Assembly (NCBI RefSeq): GCF_017565745.1
Contig: NZ_JAGDYM010000016.1
Location: 62,001-126,000 of the forward strand
Length of the DNA: 64,000 nt
Direction of reading: 5' to 3'
Source of the DNA: Leucobacter weissii
Lineage (GTDB): Bacteria; Actinomycetota; Actinomycetes; Actinomycetales; Microbacteriaceae
Shown: piece by piece, positions 29,697 through 38,100 of the stretch
Position numbering within the stretch: position 1 is the first letter of the stretch
How the letters are laid out: every line of letters starts with the position of its first letter
Notes under the pieces: model-generated
The model's database searches: none
What the model was told of the DNA's origin: nothing
What the model saw: the letters and a program-made list of their open reading frames with translations, nothing else
Made by a program: the position numbers and the translations under genes

Positions 29697-30797
29697 GTGA
29701 GATGGAAGCAGCAGTTGGCAGACGGAAGCGGCTCGGAACCGCGGGATTCCGCGCTGCCCGGCCTCGGGATCCGCGACGTGGCGGCGGTGCCCGGCCATCT
29801 GCGGACCGTGCGCGCGCCGGAGTTCCGGGGCGCGGTGTTCCACGAGGTGCTCGCCAAGAGCGCCCTCAACCGCGTGCCGGGCGCCTCCTCGATGCCGTTC
29901 TCCTGGACGGTCAACCCCTACCGCGGCTGCTCCCACGCCTGCGTCTACTGCTTCGCCCGCGGCTCCCACCGCTACCTCGATCTCGACACCGGCCAGGATT
30001 TCGACTCGCAGATCATCGTGAAGGTCAACGTCGCCGAGGTGCTCGGCCGCGAGCTCTCCCGCCCCGCCTGGGCCGGCGAGCACGTGGCGCTCGGCACCAA
30101 CACCGACCCCTACCAGCGCGCGGAGGGCCGCTATCGCCTCATGCCGGGGATCATCCGCGCGCTCGGAGGGAGCGGCACCCCGTTCTCCATCCTCACCAAG
30201 GGCACCCTGCTGCGCCGCGATCTCCCGTTGCTGACCGAGATGCGGGAACGCGTCGGGGTGTCGCTGGCCATGTCGATCGCGATCGGCGATCCCGTGCTCC
30301 AGCAGTCGATCGAGCCCGGCACGCCGAGCACTCGCGCGAGGCTCGAAACGGTCGCCGCGGCGCGCGAGGCGGGCTTCGCGTGCGACGTCTTCGTGATGCC
30401 CGTGCTCCCCCACCTCAGCGACTCCACCGCGCAGCTGTCGGGTCTGCTGCACGACATCAGCGACGCTGGAGCGCGCTCGGTGGTGTACGGTCCGCTGCAC
30501 CTGCGCAGCCACGTGAAGCCCTGGTTCTTCGAGTGGCTGGAGCGCTGCCATCCCGAGCTCGTCGCACCCTACCGGGCGCTGTACCCCGGGACTGCGAGCC
30601 GGGCCGCGCAGGGGTACCGGATGCAGCTCGCCGCCCGGATCAAGCCGCTCATCAGGAGATATCGGCTGGAACGCGGCGCGACCCCGCCGACCTCGGGGGA
30701 GCCGAGAGGATCCGGAGGGATTCCGCGGTTCACTCGGCAGCCGATGACTCCCGGGACGCCCGCACGGGCCGAACCCGGGCCGCCGACCCTGTTCTGA
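29697..30797 (+). CDS. Rv2578c-family radical SAM protein
   Basis: A 366-residue radical SAM enzyme with the cluster motif CSHACVYCFAR (CxxxCxxC). It belongs to the group related to spore photoproduct lyase-like proteins and Rv2578c. The GTG at 29697 directly follows the LexA box. Substrate unknown; the SOS site suggests a DNA-damage response role. The C-terminal 45 residues are Pro/Gly/Arg-rich and probably disordered. An ORF extension upstream to 29586 would place the LexA box inside the gene and is not credible. Confidence 0.85.
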   Translation: MRWKQQLADGSGSEPRDSALPGLGIRDVAAVPGHLRTVRAPEFRGAVFHEVLAKSALNRVPGASSMPFSWTVNPYRGCSHACVYCFARGSHRYLDLDTGQDFDSQIIVKVNVAEVLGRELSRPAWAGEHVALGTNTDPYQRAEGRYRLMPGIIRALGGSGTPFSILTKGTLLRRDLPLLTEMRERVGVSLAMSIAIGDPVLQQSIEPGTPSTRARLETVAAAREAGFACDVFVMPVLPHLSDSTAQLSGLLHDISDAGARSVVYGPLHLRSHVKPWFFEWLERCHPELVAPYRALYPGTASRAAQGYRMQLAARIKPLIRRYRLERGATPPTSGEPRGSGGIPRFTRQPMTPGTPARAEPGPPTLF

Positions 30798-30839
30798 GGA
30801 CCGCCCCTGGCCCGCCGCACGCGGAGCGGCCGCGGGACC

Positions 30840-31769
30840 CTAGCGCTCCGCGGCGGCGATGAACGCCTCGACCTCGGACCGCTCGGCGTACGACGCCTGC
30901 GCGCCCACCCGCTGCACCGACACCGCGGAGACCGCGGTGGCGAAGCGCACCGCCTCGCTCAGAGCGGCGCCCGCGGCGAGTTCGGCGGCCACGGCGCCCA
31001 CGAAGGCGTCGCCCGCACCGGTGGTGTCGGTCACCGGCACGCGGTATGCGGGGACCCGGGTGATCCCACCCGCATCGGCCACCACAGCACCCTCGCCGCC
31101 GAGGGTGATGACGACCGACCGCGCCCCGGCCGTGCGCAGCAGTTCCGCGAGCCGGGGGTAGTCCGCAGCCGCGGCATGATCCGCCCCGAGCCCGAGCGCT
31201 TCGCGAGCCTCGTGCTCGTTCACGATCAGCGGGTCGCAGAGCGACAGCGTCTCGCCGCCGAGGCGCGTGGCCGGCGCCGCGTTCAGCACGACCCGGACTC
31301 CCGCGTCCACCGCCGCCCCGGCGACGCCGAAGGCGGTCTCGCGCGGGATCTCGAGGCTCAGCACGGCGACGTGCGCACCGCGCAGGGCAGCGCCGACATC
31401 CTCGCCCTCCGCCGGGCCGAAGGCGCCGTTGGCGCCCGGTGAGACGACGATGGAGTTCTCCCCATCGGGAGTCAGCAGGATGATCGCCGTGCCGGTCGGG
31501 CGCTCCACCGAGCGGAGCAGCGAGACATCGACCCCGGCGCCCGCGAGCCGTCCGCGCAGGTAGTCGCCGTTCGCATCCGCCCCGACCCGCCCCACGAACG
31601 CGACCTCTGCCCCGCACCTCGCGGCGGCGGCGGCCTGATTCGCGCCCTTGCCTCCCGGCAGCTGCTGCAGATCACCGCCGATCAGGGTCTCGCCTCCGTC
31701 GGGGCGGCGCGGCACCCGCACCACCAGATCGACGTTGGCGCTGCCGATCACGACCACCCGGCGCGTCAT
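30840..31769 (-). CDS. rbsK: Ribokinase
   Basis: A 309-residue PfkB-family sugar kinase. The N-terminal signature is GSANVDLVVRVPRRPDGGET followed by PGGKGANQA; the catalytic TTGAGDAFVGA motif carries the base Asp. Phosphorylates ribose to ribose 5-phosphate. Its ATG overlaps the stop of the upstream nucleoside hydrolase gene by four bases (ATGA), so the pair forms a ribonucleoside salvage unit: hydrolysis releases ribose, which this enzyme captures. Confidence 0.92.
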   Translation of the reverse strand: MTRRVVVIGSANVDLVVRVPRRPDGGETLIGGDLQQLPGGKGANQAAAAARCGAEVAFVGRVGADANGDYLRGRLAGAGVDVSLLRSVERPTGTAIILLTPDGENSIVVSPGANGAFGPAEGEDVGAALRGAHVAVLSLEIPRETAFGVAGAAVDAGVRVVLNAAPATRLGGETLSLCDPLIVNEHEAREALGLGADHAAAADYPRLAELLRTAGARSVVITLGGEGAVVADAGGITRVPAYRVPVTDTTGAGDAFVGAVAAELAAGAALSEAVRFATAVSAVSVQRVGAQASYAERSEVEAFIAAAER

Positions 31770-32749
31770 CGGCCGACCCCCGAGCCGGCGCGCGGCGCAC
31801 CGTGCGCGACGATCAGCTCGACCGCCTCGTCGGCGATCCGGCCGTCGACGTCGAGCAGCACCGAGCAGTGCGCACCGGCCTGCTCGGGATAGCCGCGGTA
31901 GACGCCGCGCAGGTCCGCGATGGTCTGGCCGTGGCCGGGTCCGCCGCTCGTGTCAACCTCGACGTGCACCACGGGTGCGAGGCGCACGTCGAGCGCTCCG
32001 GCGGCGGCGGCGACGGCGACGGTGTCGTGCATGGCGCACGCCCAGGTGCCGAAGGCGCGCTCGCGGTAGAACTCTCCGTAGTGCTCCAGGATCCGCGCCA
32101 GATACCGCCCAGCCTCGCCGGCCGCCGCCAGGCGCGCGCGATGCTCCTCGGTGATCAGGATCTTCATCGTCACGTCCAGCCCGGCCATGACGATCCGCCA
32201 GGGCGCGCGGAACACCGCGGCGGCGGCCTCCGCGTCGTGCCAGATGTTCGCCTCCGCGACCGGGGTCACGTTGCCCGGCGCCAGTGCCGCGCCGCCCATC
32301 AGCGACACCCCGGCCACCAGGCCCGGCAGTTCGGGCGCGATGGCGAGGGCGGCGGCGATGTTGGTGAGCGGGCCGACCGGCACGATCCAGACCTCGCCCG
32401 GGTGGGCGCGGACGAGGTCGACGATCTGCTGCGCCGCTCCGACCGGCGCCGCCGCGCGCACGGGCTCGTGGTCCGCCGCGCCGCCCTGACCGTCCCGTCC
32501 GTGCACGTCGTAGGCGTACTCGGCCGGACCGCCGGCGATGGGCCCCGCGGCGCCCTCCGCCACCGGCACGTCGCCCCGCCCCACGAGATCGAGCACGCGG
32601 AGCGTGTTCCTGGTCGCGAGCGGCACCTCCACGTTGCCCCACACCGTCGTCGCGGCGAGCAGCTCGACGTCGGGGTGCAGCGCGGCGTACATGATCGCCA
32701 TCGCGTCGTCGACCCCGGTGTCGCAGTCGAGGATCATCTTGACCGCCAT
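31766..32749 (-). CDS. Inosine/uridine-preferring nucleoside hydrolase
   Basis: A 327-residue hydrolase that cleaves ribonucleosides to base and ribose. The Ca2+-binding N-terminal motif DCDTGVDD (Asp8, Asp10, Asp14, Asp15) is intact, and VPVGPLTNIAAAL follows at the expected distance. ATG at 32749. First gene of a two-gene operon with ribokinase; a perfect inverted repeat 50-70 bp upstream is a candidate operator. Confidence 0.93.
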   Translation of the reverse strand: MAVKMILDCDTGVDDAMAIMYAALHPDVELLAATTVWGNVEVPLATRNTLRVLDLVGRGDVPVAEGAAGPIAGGPAEYAYDVHGRDGQGGAADHEPVRAAAPVGAAQQIVDLVRAHPGEVWIVPVGPLTNIAAALAIAPELPGLVAGVSLMGGAALAPGNVTPVAEANIWHDAEAAAAVFRAPWRIVMAGLDVTMKILITEEHRARLAAAGEAGRYLARILEHYGEFYRERAFGTWACAMHDTVAVAAAAGALDVRLAPVVHVEVDTSGGPGHGQTIADLRGVYRGYPEQAGAHCSVLLDVDGRIADEAVELIVAHGAPRAGSGVGR

Positions 32750-32800
32750 CGCCGCCCCGCTCTCCGCCCGTCTCCGCCAGTTTCCGCCCGAGAGTGCTTC

Positions 32801-32818
32801 TCGACCCGTGGGTCGAGT
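32801..32818. promoter_or_regulatory. Inverted repeat, candidate operator for the nucleoside hydrolase-ribokinase operon
   Basis: CTCGACCC / GGGTCGAG with a 2-nt centre, an 18-bp near-perfect dyad 52 bp upstream of the nucleoside hydrolase ATG. Position and symmetry fit a dimeric repressor site; the regulator is unknown. The rest of 32750-33019 (270 bp) contains a tandem 13-bp repeat (32857-32882) and an 8-bp hairpin (32955-32977) but no gene I can support. Confidence 0.4.
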
Positions 32819-33019
32819 GTAGCGCCGACGTGCGCGCGGCTCTCTCGCCCATGCTCATGCACCAGGTTCATGCACCAGGTTCATGGCCCCGCCGAGATCC
32901 CGCGACGAAAGGCACCCACCGCGACGAGGATGACGCTCCACCCCCGTCGCGGAGGGTGCTCCTCGTGCCGGAGCACCATTCTCGCGGCATGACGCGCGGC
33001 CCGTAGACTCGAAGCTGCG

Positions 33020-33700
33020 ATGACGGACGAAATGCGGATGCGGGGCGTGCGCCTCGCCTGGGGCGAGGCCGCGGACGGGGAGGACCGGCGCGCGCTCGGG
33101 CGGCGCCTGCTGCGCGGGATCGTCGCGCGCGGGGCCGATATCCTCTCGGTGTGCCCGCGGTGCGGCGGCCCCCACGGGAGACCGCTGGTCCGGATCGACG
33201 GCGCGCCGGGCCCTCTCGTCAGCATCGCCTACTCCGGCGCGACGGTGCTGGTCGGCGTCGCGCCGCCGGGCGCGACCGCCTTCGGGATCGACCTGGAGCT
33301 CGACACGGGGGCGCGCCGCCGCGCCGTGCTCGAGGCGATCGGCTCGCGGGAGCTCGTCGACTGGACCCGGCTCGAAGCGATCGCGAAGGCGCGCGGCACC
33401 GGGCTGCAGGGCGCACCGGCGCCACCCGAGGTAGAGCTCGCCGCCGACGGCTGGATCCTGCCGCAGCCCGAAGCCCAGCGGCCCGGCTCTCAGCAGCCCG
33501 GCTCCCAGCCGCGCGGAGCCCAGCCGCGCGAGGCCCAGCCGCGCGGCGCTCGGCGGCCCGGCGCCCGGCCGCTCGCACAGGGCTCCCTGCGGGGCTTCGA
33601 CCTCGTCCTCGCCCTCACCCCGACGCCCGCGGTCCTCAGCGTCGCGCTCGACGTGCCCCCTCGCGTCGAGGGGCAGGTCGTCGACGACGGGGTACGTTAA
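33020..33700 (+). CDS. 4'-phosphopantetheinyl transferase-like protein (Sfp type) with a QPRGA repeat insert
   Basis: A 226-residue protein with divergent Sfp-superfamily landmarks: CPRCGGPHGRPLV, the SIAYSG segment replacing S-x-S-H-S, FGIDLE carrying the Mg2+-binding Asp and Glu, and WTRLEAIAKARG matching the W-x-x-K/R-E-A-x-x-K motif. After that motif, residues about 150-190 are a low-complexity insert of QP/GSQ/RGAQP repeats that interrupts the C-terminal part. Sfp-type enzymes activate NRPS carrier domains; the Pls/PosA-like NRPS 1.4 kb away is the likely client. It is convergent with the M1 peptidase gene. Confidence 0.7.
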   Translation: MTDEMRMRGVRLAWGEAADGEDRRALGRRLLRGIVARGADILSVCPRCGGPHGRPLVRIDGAPGPLVSIAYSGATVLVGVAPPGATAFGIDLELDTGARRRAVLEAIGSRELVDWTRLEAIAKARGTGLQGAPAPPEVELAADGWILPQPEAQRPGSQQPGSQPRGAQPREAQPRGARRPGARPLAQGSLRGFDLVLALTPTPAVLSVALDVPPRVEGQVVDDGVR

Positions 33701-33741
33701 GCACCCGCGATGCCGTACCCTCGGGACGACTTCGTACCCCC

Positions 33742-33819
33742 GCACGGCGGTGCCGGCGCCGAAGCGGCGCGAGCGGGACCGCACGGGGGTGCGGGCGCCG
33801 GCGCGGCGCGAGCGGGCGC
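33742..33819. repeat. 39-bp imperfect tandem duplication
   Basis: Two 39-bp units, 33742-33780 and 33781-33819, both beginning GCACGG and sharing GGCGCGAGCGGG near the end. The array fills the 119-bp gap between the convergent PPTase and M1 peptidase genes, ending at the peptidase stop codon. No function apparent. Confidence 0.7.
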
Positions 33820-35148
33820 TTACGGGGCGGGCGGGGGCAGCGGAGGAAGCTGCGGCAGGCGGGGCTCGCGGAGCCAGGCGCGCCACAGGGCGTCGAGCGG
33901 CTCGGCGCTCAGCGACTCCGCCAGGGCGATGAACTGCGCGGTGCCGACGAGGCGGTGCCGGTTCGCGGTGGCCCACTCCCGCAGCAGCCTCCGGAACGCC
34001 ACGGCGCCGATCGTGCGGCGCAGCGCCTCGAGCAGCAGCGCGCCGCGCTTGTAGACGCGGTCGTCGAACATGTCCTTCGGCCCGGGGTCGCCCAGCAGCA
34101 GATCCTGCGGCAGGCGGGCGAGCCTGGCGTGGTGCGCTGCCGCCTCGGCGGCGATACTCGGCCCGCCCGAGGCGTCGGACCACACCCACTCGGCGTAGCA
34201 GGCGAAGCCCTCGTTCAGCCAGATGTCCCGCCAGGCCGCGATGCCGACGCTGTTGCCGAACCACTGGTGGGCGAGCTCGTGGGCGATGAGCCGCTGCTCC
34301 GCGGGTGCGTTGTGATTCACGCCGAAGGTCACCATGCCCTGCGACTCGAGCGGGATCTCCAGTTCCTCCTCGGTCACCACGATGGTCAGATCGTTCTGCG
34401 GATACGGGCCGAACCACTCCTCGAAGAGGTCCATCATCCGGGGAACGGGCGCGTAGGCGCGCAGGGTGCGCTTCGCCTGCGCCGCAGGCGTGACGAGCCG
34501 CCCGACCCGGGAGGCGTCGCGTTCCGAGAGCGGCAGCGGAGACGCCGCATAGCCGCCCACGTGCATCGCGACGAGATAGGTGGCGGTCGGCACGTCGAGC
34601 TCGAAGCTCCAGCTGCGTTTGCCGCCCCGCGCCTTGACGGGCCCGGGCACGCCGCTCGCCGCCACGAAGAACTCGCGGTCGGTGGTGAAGCGGATCGCGT
34701 ATCGGGCGCGGTCGTCGATGCGGTCGTTGCAGGGGAACCAGCTCGGCGCGCCGGTCGGCTGGGCGGCGACGAGCGCGCCGTTCTCGAGCTCCTCCCAGCC
34801 GATCCTCCCCCAGGCGGAGCGCCGGGGCGACGGACGGCCCGAGTAGGCGATCTCGAGCACCAGCCGCTGCCCGGCGTCGAGTTCGCGGTCGAAACGGATC
34901 CGCAGGGCCCGCGGGCCCTGCTTCACCTGTCGGTGCGGCCGGCCGTCGACGCGCACCGAGCCGAGCTGCAGGCCGACCAGGTCGAGTCGCAGCTCCGCGG
35001 TGGGCCGCAGCACCTCGACGTGCAGCTCGGCGGTGCCGGAGAGCCGGTTGGTGCGCGGCGTGTAGCCGAGATCGAGGGCGTAGCGATGCACGGCGTAGCG
35101 CGGGTCGCCGCTCTCGGGAGTGTAGGGATCGGTCACCGCGCCCCTCAC
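33820..35148 (-). CDS. M1-family zinc metallopeptidase, short form
   Basis: A 442-residue peptidase with the zinc motif HELAHQWFG and the third ligand Glu in WLNEGFACYAEW about 18 residues later. The usual exopeptidase motif GxMEN is replaced by ESQGMVTF. It lacks the long C-terminal domain of classical aminopeptidase N (normally 600-900 residues in total). No signal peptide is visible, so it is likely cytoplasmic. GTG at 35148 overlaps the stop of the NRPS gene by four bases, indicating coupled expression; an alternative GTG lies 12 bases downstream. The C-terminus is Pro-rich. Confidence 0.85.
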   Translation of the reverse strand: MRGAVTDPYTPESGDPRYAVHRYALDLGYTPRTNRLSGTAELHVEVLRPTAELRLDLVGLQLGSVRVDGRPHRQVKQGPRALRIRFDRELDAGQRLVLEIAYSGRPSPRRSAWGRIGWEELENGALVAAQPTGAPSWFPCNDRIDDRARYAIRFTTDREFFVAASGVPGPVKARGGKRSWSFELDVPTATYLVAMHVGGYAASPLPLSERDASRVGRLVTPAAQAKRTLRAYAPVPRMMDLFEEWFGPYPQNDLTIVVTEEELEIPLESQGMVTFGVNHNAPAEQRLIAHELAHQWFGNSVGIAAWRDIWLNEGFACYAEWVWSDASGGPSIAAEAAAHHARLARLPQDLLLGDPGPKDMFDDRVYKRGALLLEALRRTIGAVAFRRLLREWATANRHRLVGTAQFIALAESLSAEPLDALWRAWLREPRLPQLPPLPPPAP

Positions 35149-38100
35149 ACCGTCGACTGGTAGGCGCGCACCTTCACCGCGCGCCAGGGTCCGATCGGGT
35201 TGCCGCTCCAGCGCGAGCCGACGGGCACGCGCTCGCCGCGCATCACGAGCGAGGCGGGTCCCACGGTGGCGTGCGCGCCGATGCTCGCGGCGGGCAGGAT
35301 CACGCTGTGCGGGCCGAGCGTGGCGCCCTCCTCGAGCTCGACGGCGTCCATGCTCATGATGCGGTCGTGGAAGAGGTGCGTCTGCACCACGCAGCCGCGG
35401 TTGACGGTGGAGCCGTCGCCGAGGGTCACCAGGTCGGGCTCGGGCAGCCAGTACGATTCGCACCACACCCCGGTGCCGATCTTCGCGCCGAGCGTGCGGA
35501 GCCAGAGCGCGAGCGCCGGGGTGCCCGCCGCGGCCCGCGCGAACCAGGGGGCCGCGAGCATCTCCGTGAAGGTGTCGCTGACCTCGGTGCGCCAGACGAA
35601 GCTCGACCAGAGCGGCGCCTCGCCCTCGCGGATCGGGCCCACGATAGCCCACTTCGCCAGGGTCGACACCAGCGCGGCGACGGCTCCCGCCGCGAGCATG
35701 ACGACGCCGGAGAGGAGCAGGGTCCAGATCGGGCCGAGCTGCTGCCACAGCCAGGCGAAGGCGAAGAGCACGGTCAGGCCGAGCGCCACCGAGAGGATCA
35801 CCGGCACGATCCGGCAGAGCTCCCAGAGCGCGCGGGCGAGGCGGAGCGCGGCCCCCGGATGATAGGTGCGGGTGTCGTCGCTCGACTGCGCGACGCGGCG
35901 CAGGCGCACCGGGGGCGAGCCGAGCCAGGAGGATCCGGCCTTCGCCTTCTCGGGCGCGGCGGAGAGCACCGCGACGAGCGCGTCCTTCGGCACGCGATGG
36001 CCGGGGCCGGCCATGCCGGAGTTGCCGAGGAAGGCGCGCTTGCCGATGCGCACCCGGCCGATCCGCATCCAGCCGCGGTGCAGCTCGTAGGAGGCGACCA
36101 TCGTGTCGTCGGCGAGGAACGCCCCGTCGTCGATGCGCGTCATGCTCGGCAGCAGCAGCACGGTCGAGGCCTCGACGTTCGCGCCGACCTTCGCGCCGAG
36201 CAGCCGCAGCCAGACGGGGGTGAACAGGCTCGAGTAGAGCGGGAAGAGCAGCCCGCGGGCGGCGTCGAGCAGGCGCTCCGTGGCCCAGGCCTGCCAGCCG
36301 ATCCGGCCGAGGACGGGGAAGGTGCCCTCGCGCAGCCCGATGGAGAGCAGGCGCACCAGGATCACGACCGCTCCCGCGTAGACGACCCCGGCGACGAGCA
36401 CCGCGGGGACCAGCGCGCCGAGCGCCGCGAGCCAAGCCTGCGCGAGGCTCTCCTGGCCGCGGATCGCGGCGGCGACGAGCAGTCCCCCGACGGCGAAGGC
36501 GAGGAACGGCAGCAGCGCGAGCCCGAGCGAGGAGAGCCCGTAGAGCACCTGCCAGCCCCTCGAGGGTCTCGGGGTGTCGTCGGGCCAGTCGCCCGAGCGC
36601 CCGCCGACGCGTACCGCCGGAGAGCCGGCCCACGTCTGCTCGGTCTTGACCCGTCCGAACACCGCGGAGCCGGGGGCGATCTCGGCGCCGTCGTCGATCC
36701 GAGTGCCCGGCGCGAGCGTGCTGCGCGCCCCCACGGTGACGTCGCGGCCGATCCGCACCTCGCCGAGGCGCAGCAGGTCGCCGTCGATCCAGTAGCCGGC
36801 GAGATCCACCTCGGGTTCCAGCGCGGAGCGATGCCCGACCTCGAGCATGCCGGTGATCGGCGGGAGCGTGTGCAGGCTCACGTCGCGGCCGATCTTCGCG
36901 CCGAGCGCCCGGGCGTACAGGGTGACCCAGGGTGCGCCGGAGAGCCCCACGGCGTCGATCTGCGCCGCGAACTGCTCGGCGAGCCACAGTCGCATGTGCA
37001 CCCAGCCGCCGCGCGGATAGTCGCCGGCCCTGACCCCCGCGAGGAGGATCCGGGCGACGAGCACGGCGACCGCCATCCGCCCGAACGGCGTCGAGACGAG
37101 CAGGATCGCGATCACGAGCGCCCACCAGGGCACGGCGGGGAGCACCTCGAAGCCGGTGCTGAGGTTCAGGATCGTTCCCGCGGCGAGCAGATAGACGATC
37201 CAGCGCAGGCCGCTCGCGATGAAGAGCGGCGCGCCGAGCAGCGTCTGCGCCCACTGCGTGCGGCGGGGCGTCGGCTGCGGATGGTGGAAGCCGGCGTCGT
37301 CCGTCGCCTCGTCGACGGCCTGCACCGCCTTCGCCATCGCCCGCAGGCGGGGCACGTCGTAGATGTCGGCCATCGTGAACTCGGGCACCCGGGTGCGCAC
37401 GCGCGAGACGAGCTGGGCCGCGGTGAGGGATCCCCCGCCGAGGTCGAAGAAGTCGGCGTCGGCGCTCGGCACCGGCACCCCCAGCACCGCCTGCCACTGC
37501 TCGGCGAGCCAGTGTTCCGCCTCGCTCAACCCGGCGACGATCGACTCTCCCGCGTCCGGGAGCGGCCAGGGCAGCGCGGCGCGGTCGACCTTGCCCGAGG
37601 TGCGCACCGGCAGGTCCGCGACCACGGCGAGCAGCGGCATGACCCCGGCGGCGAGGCGATCCGCGAGGTGCGCGCGAGCCGCGGCCCGATCGAGCGGCTC
37701 CTCGCCCTCGACCACCAGGTAGCCGACGAGCACGGGGCCGCCGGCCTCGCTCTCGCGGACCGCCGCGGCCGCGGCGGTGACGCCGGGCAGCTCCTGGAGC
37801 GCGTTCTCCACCTCGCCCAGCTCGATCCGGCGCCCGCCGACCTTCACCTGGTCGTCGGCGCGCCCGAGGAACACGAGCCCCTCGGCCTCATAGCGCACGA
37901 GGTCTCCGGAGCGGTAGGCGCGATCCCAGCCGAGCGAGGGCATCGGCGCGTACTTCTCGGCGTCCTTCGCGGGATCGAGATAGCGGGCGAGCCCCACGCC
38001 GCCGATGATCAGCTCGCCGCTCTCGCCCTCGGCGACCCGTCGCCCCTCGGCGTCGACCACGGCCAGATCCCAGCCGTCGAGGGGCAGGCCGATCCGCACC

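Noticed and set aside
33710-34054. A plus-strand ORF with the repeat PHGGAGA-AARAG after the PPTase
   Set aside because: The peptide repeat is a by-product of the 39-bp DNA duplication, and the rest is antisense to the M1 peptidase.
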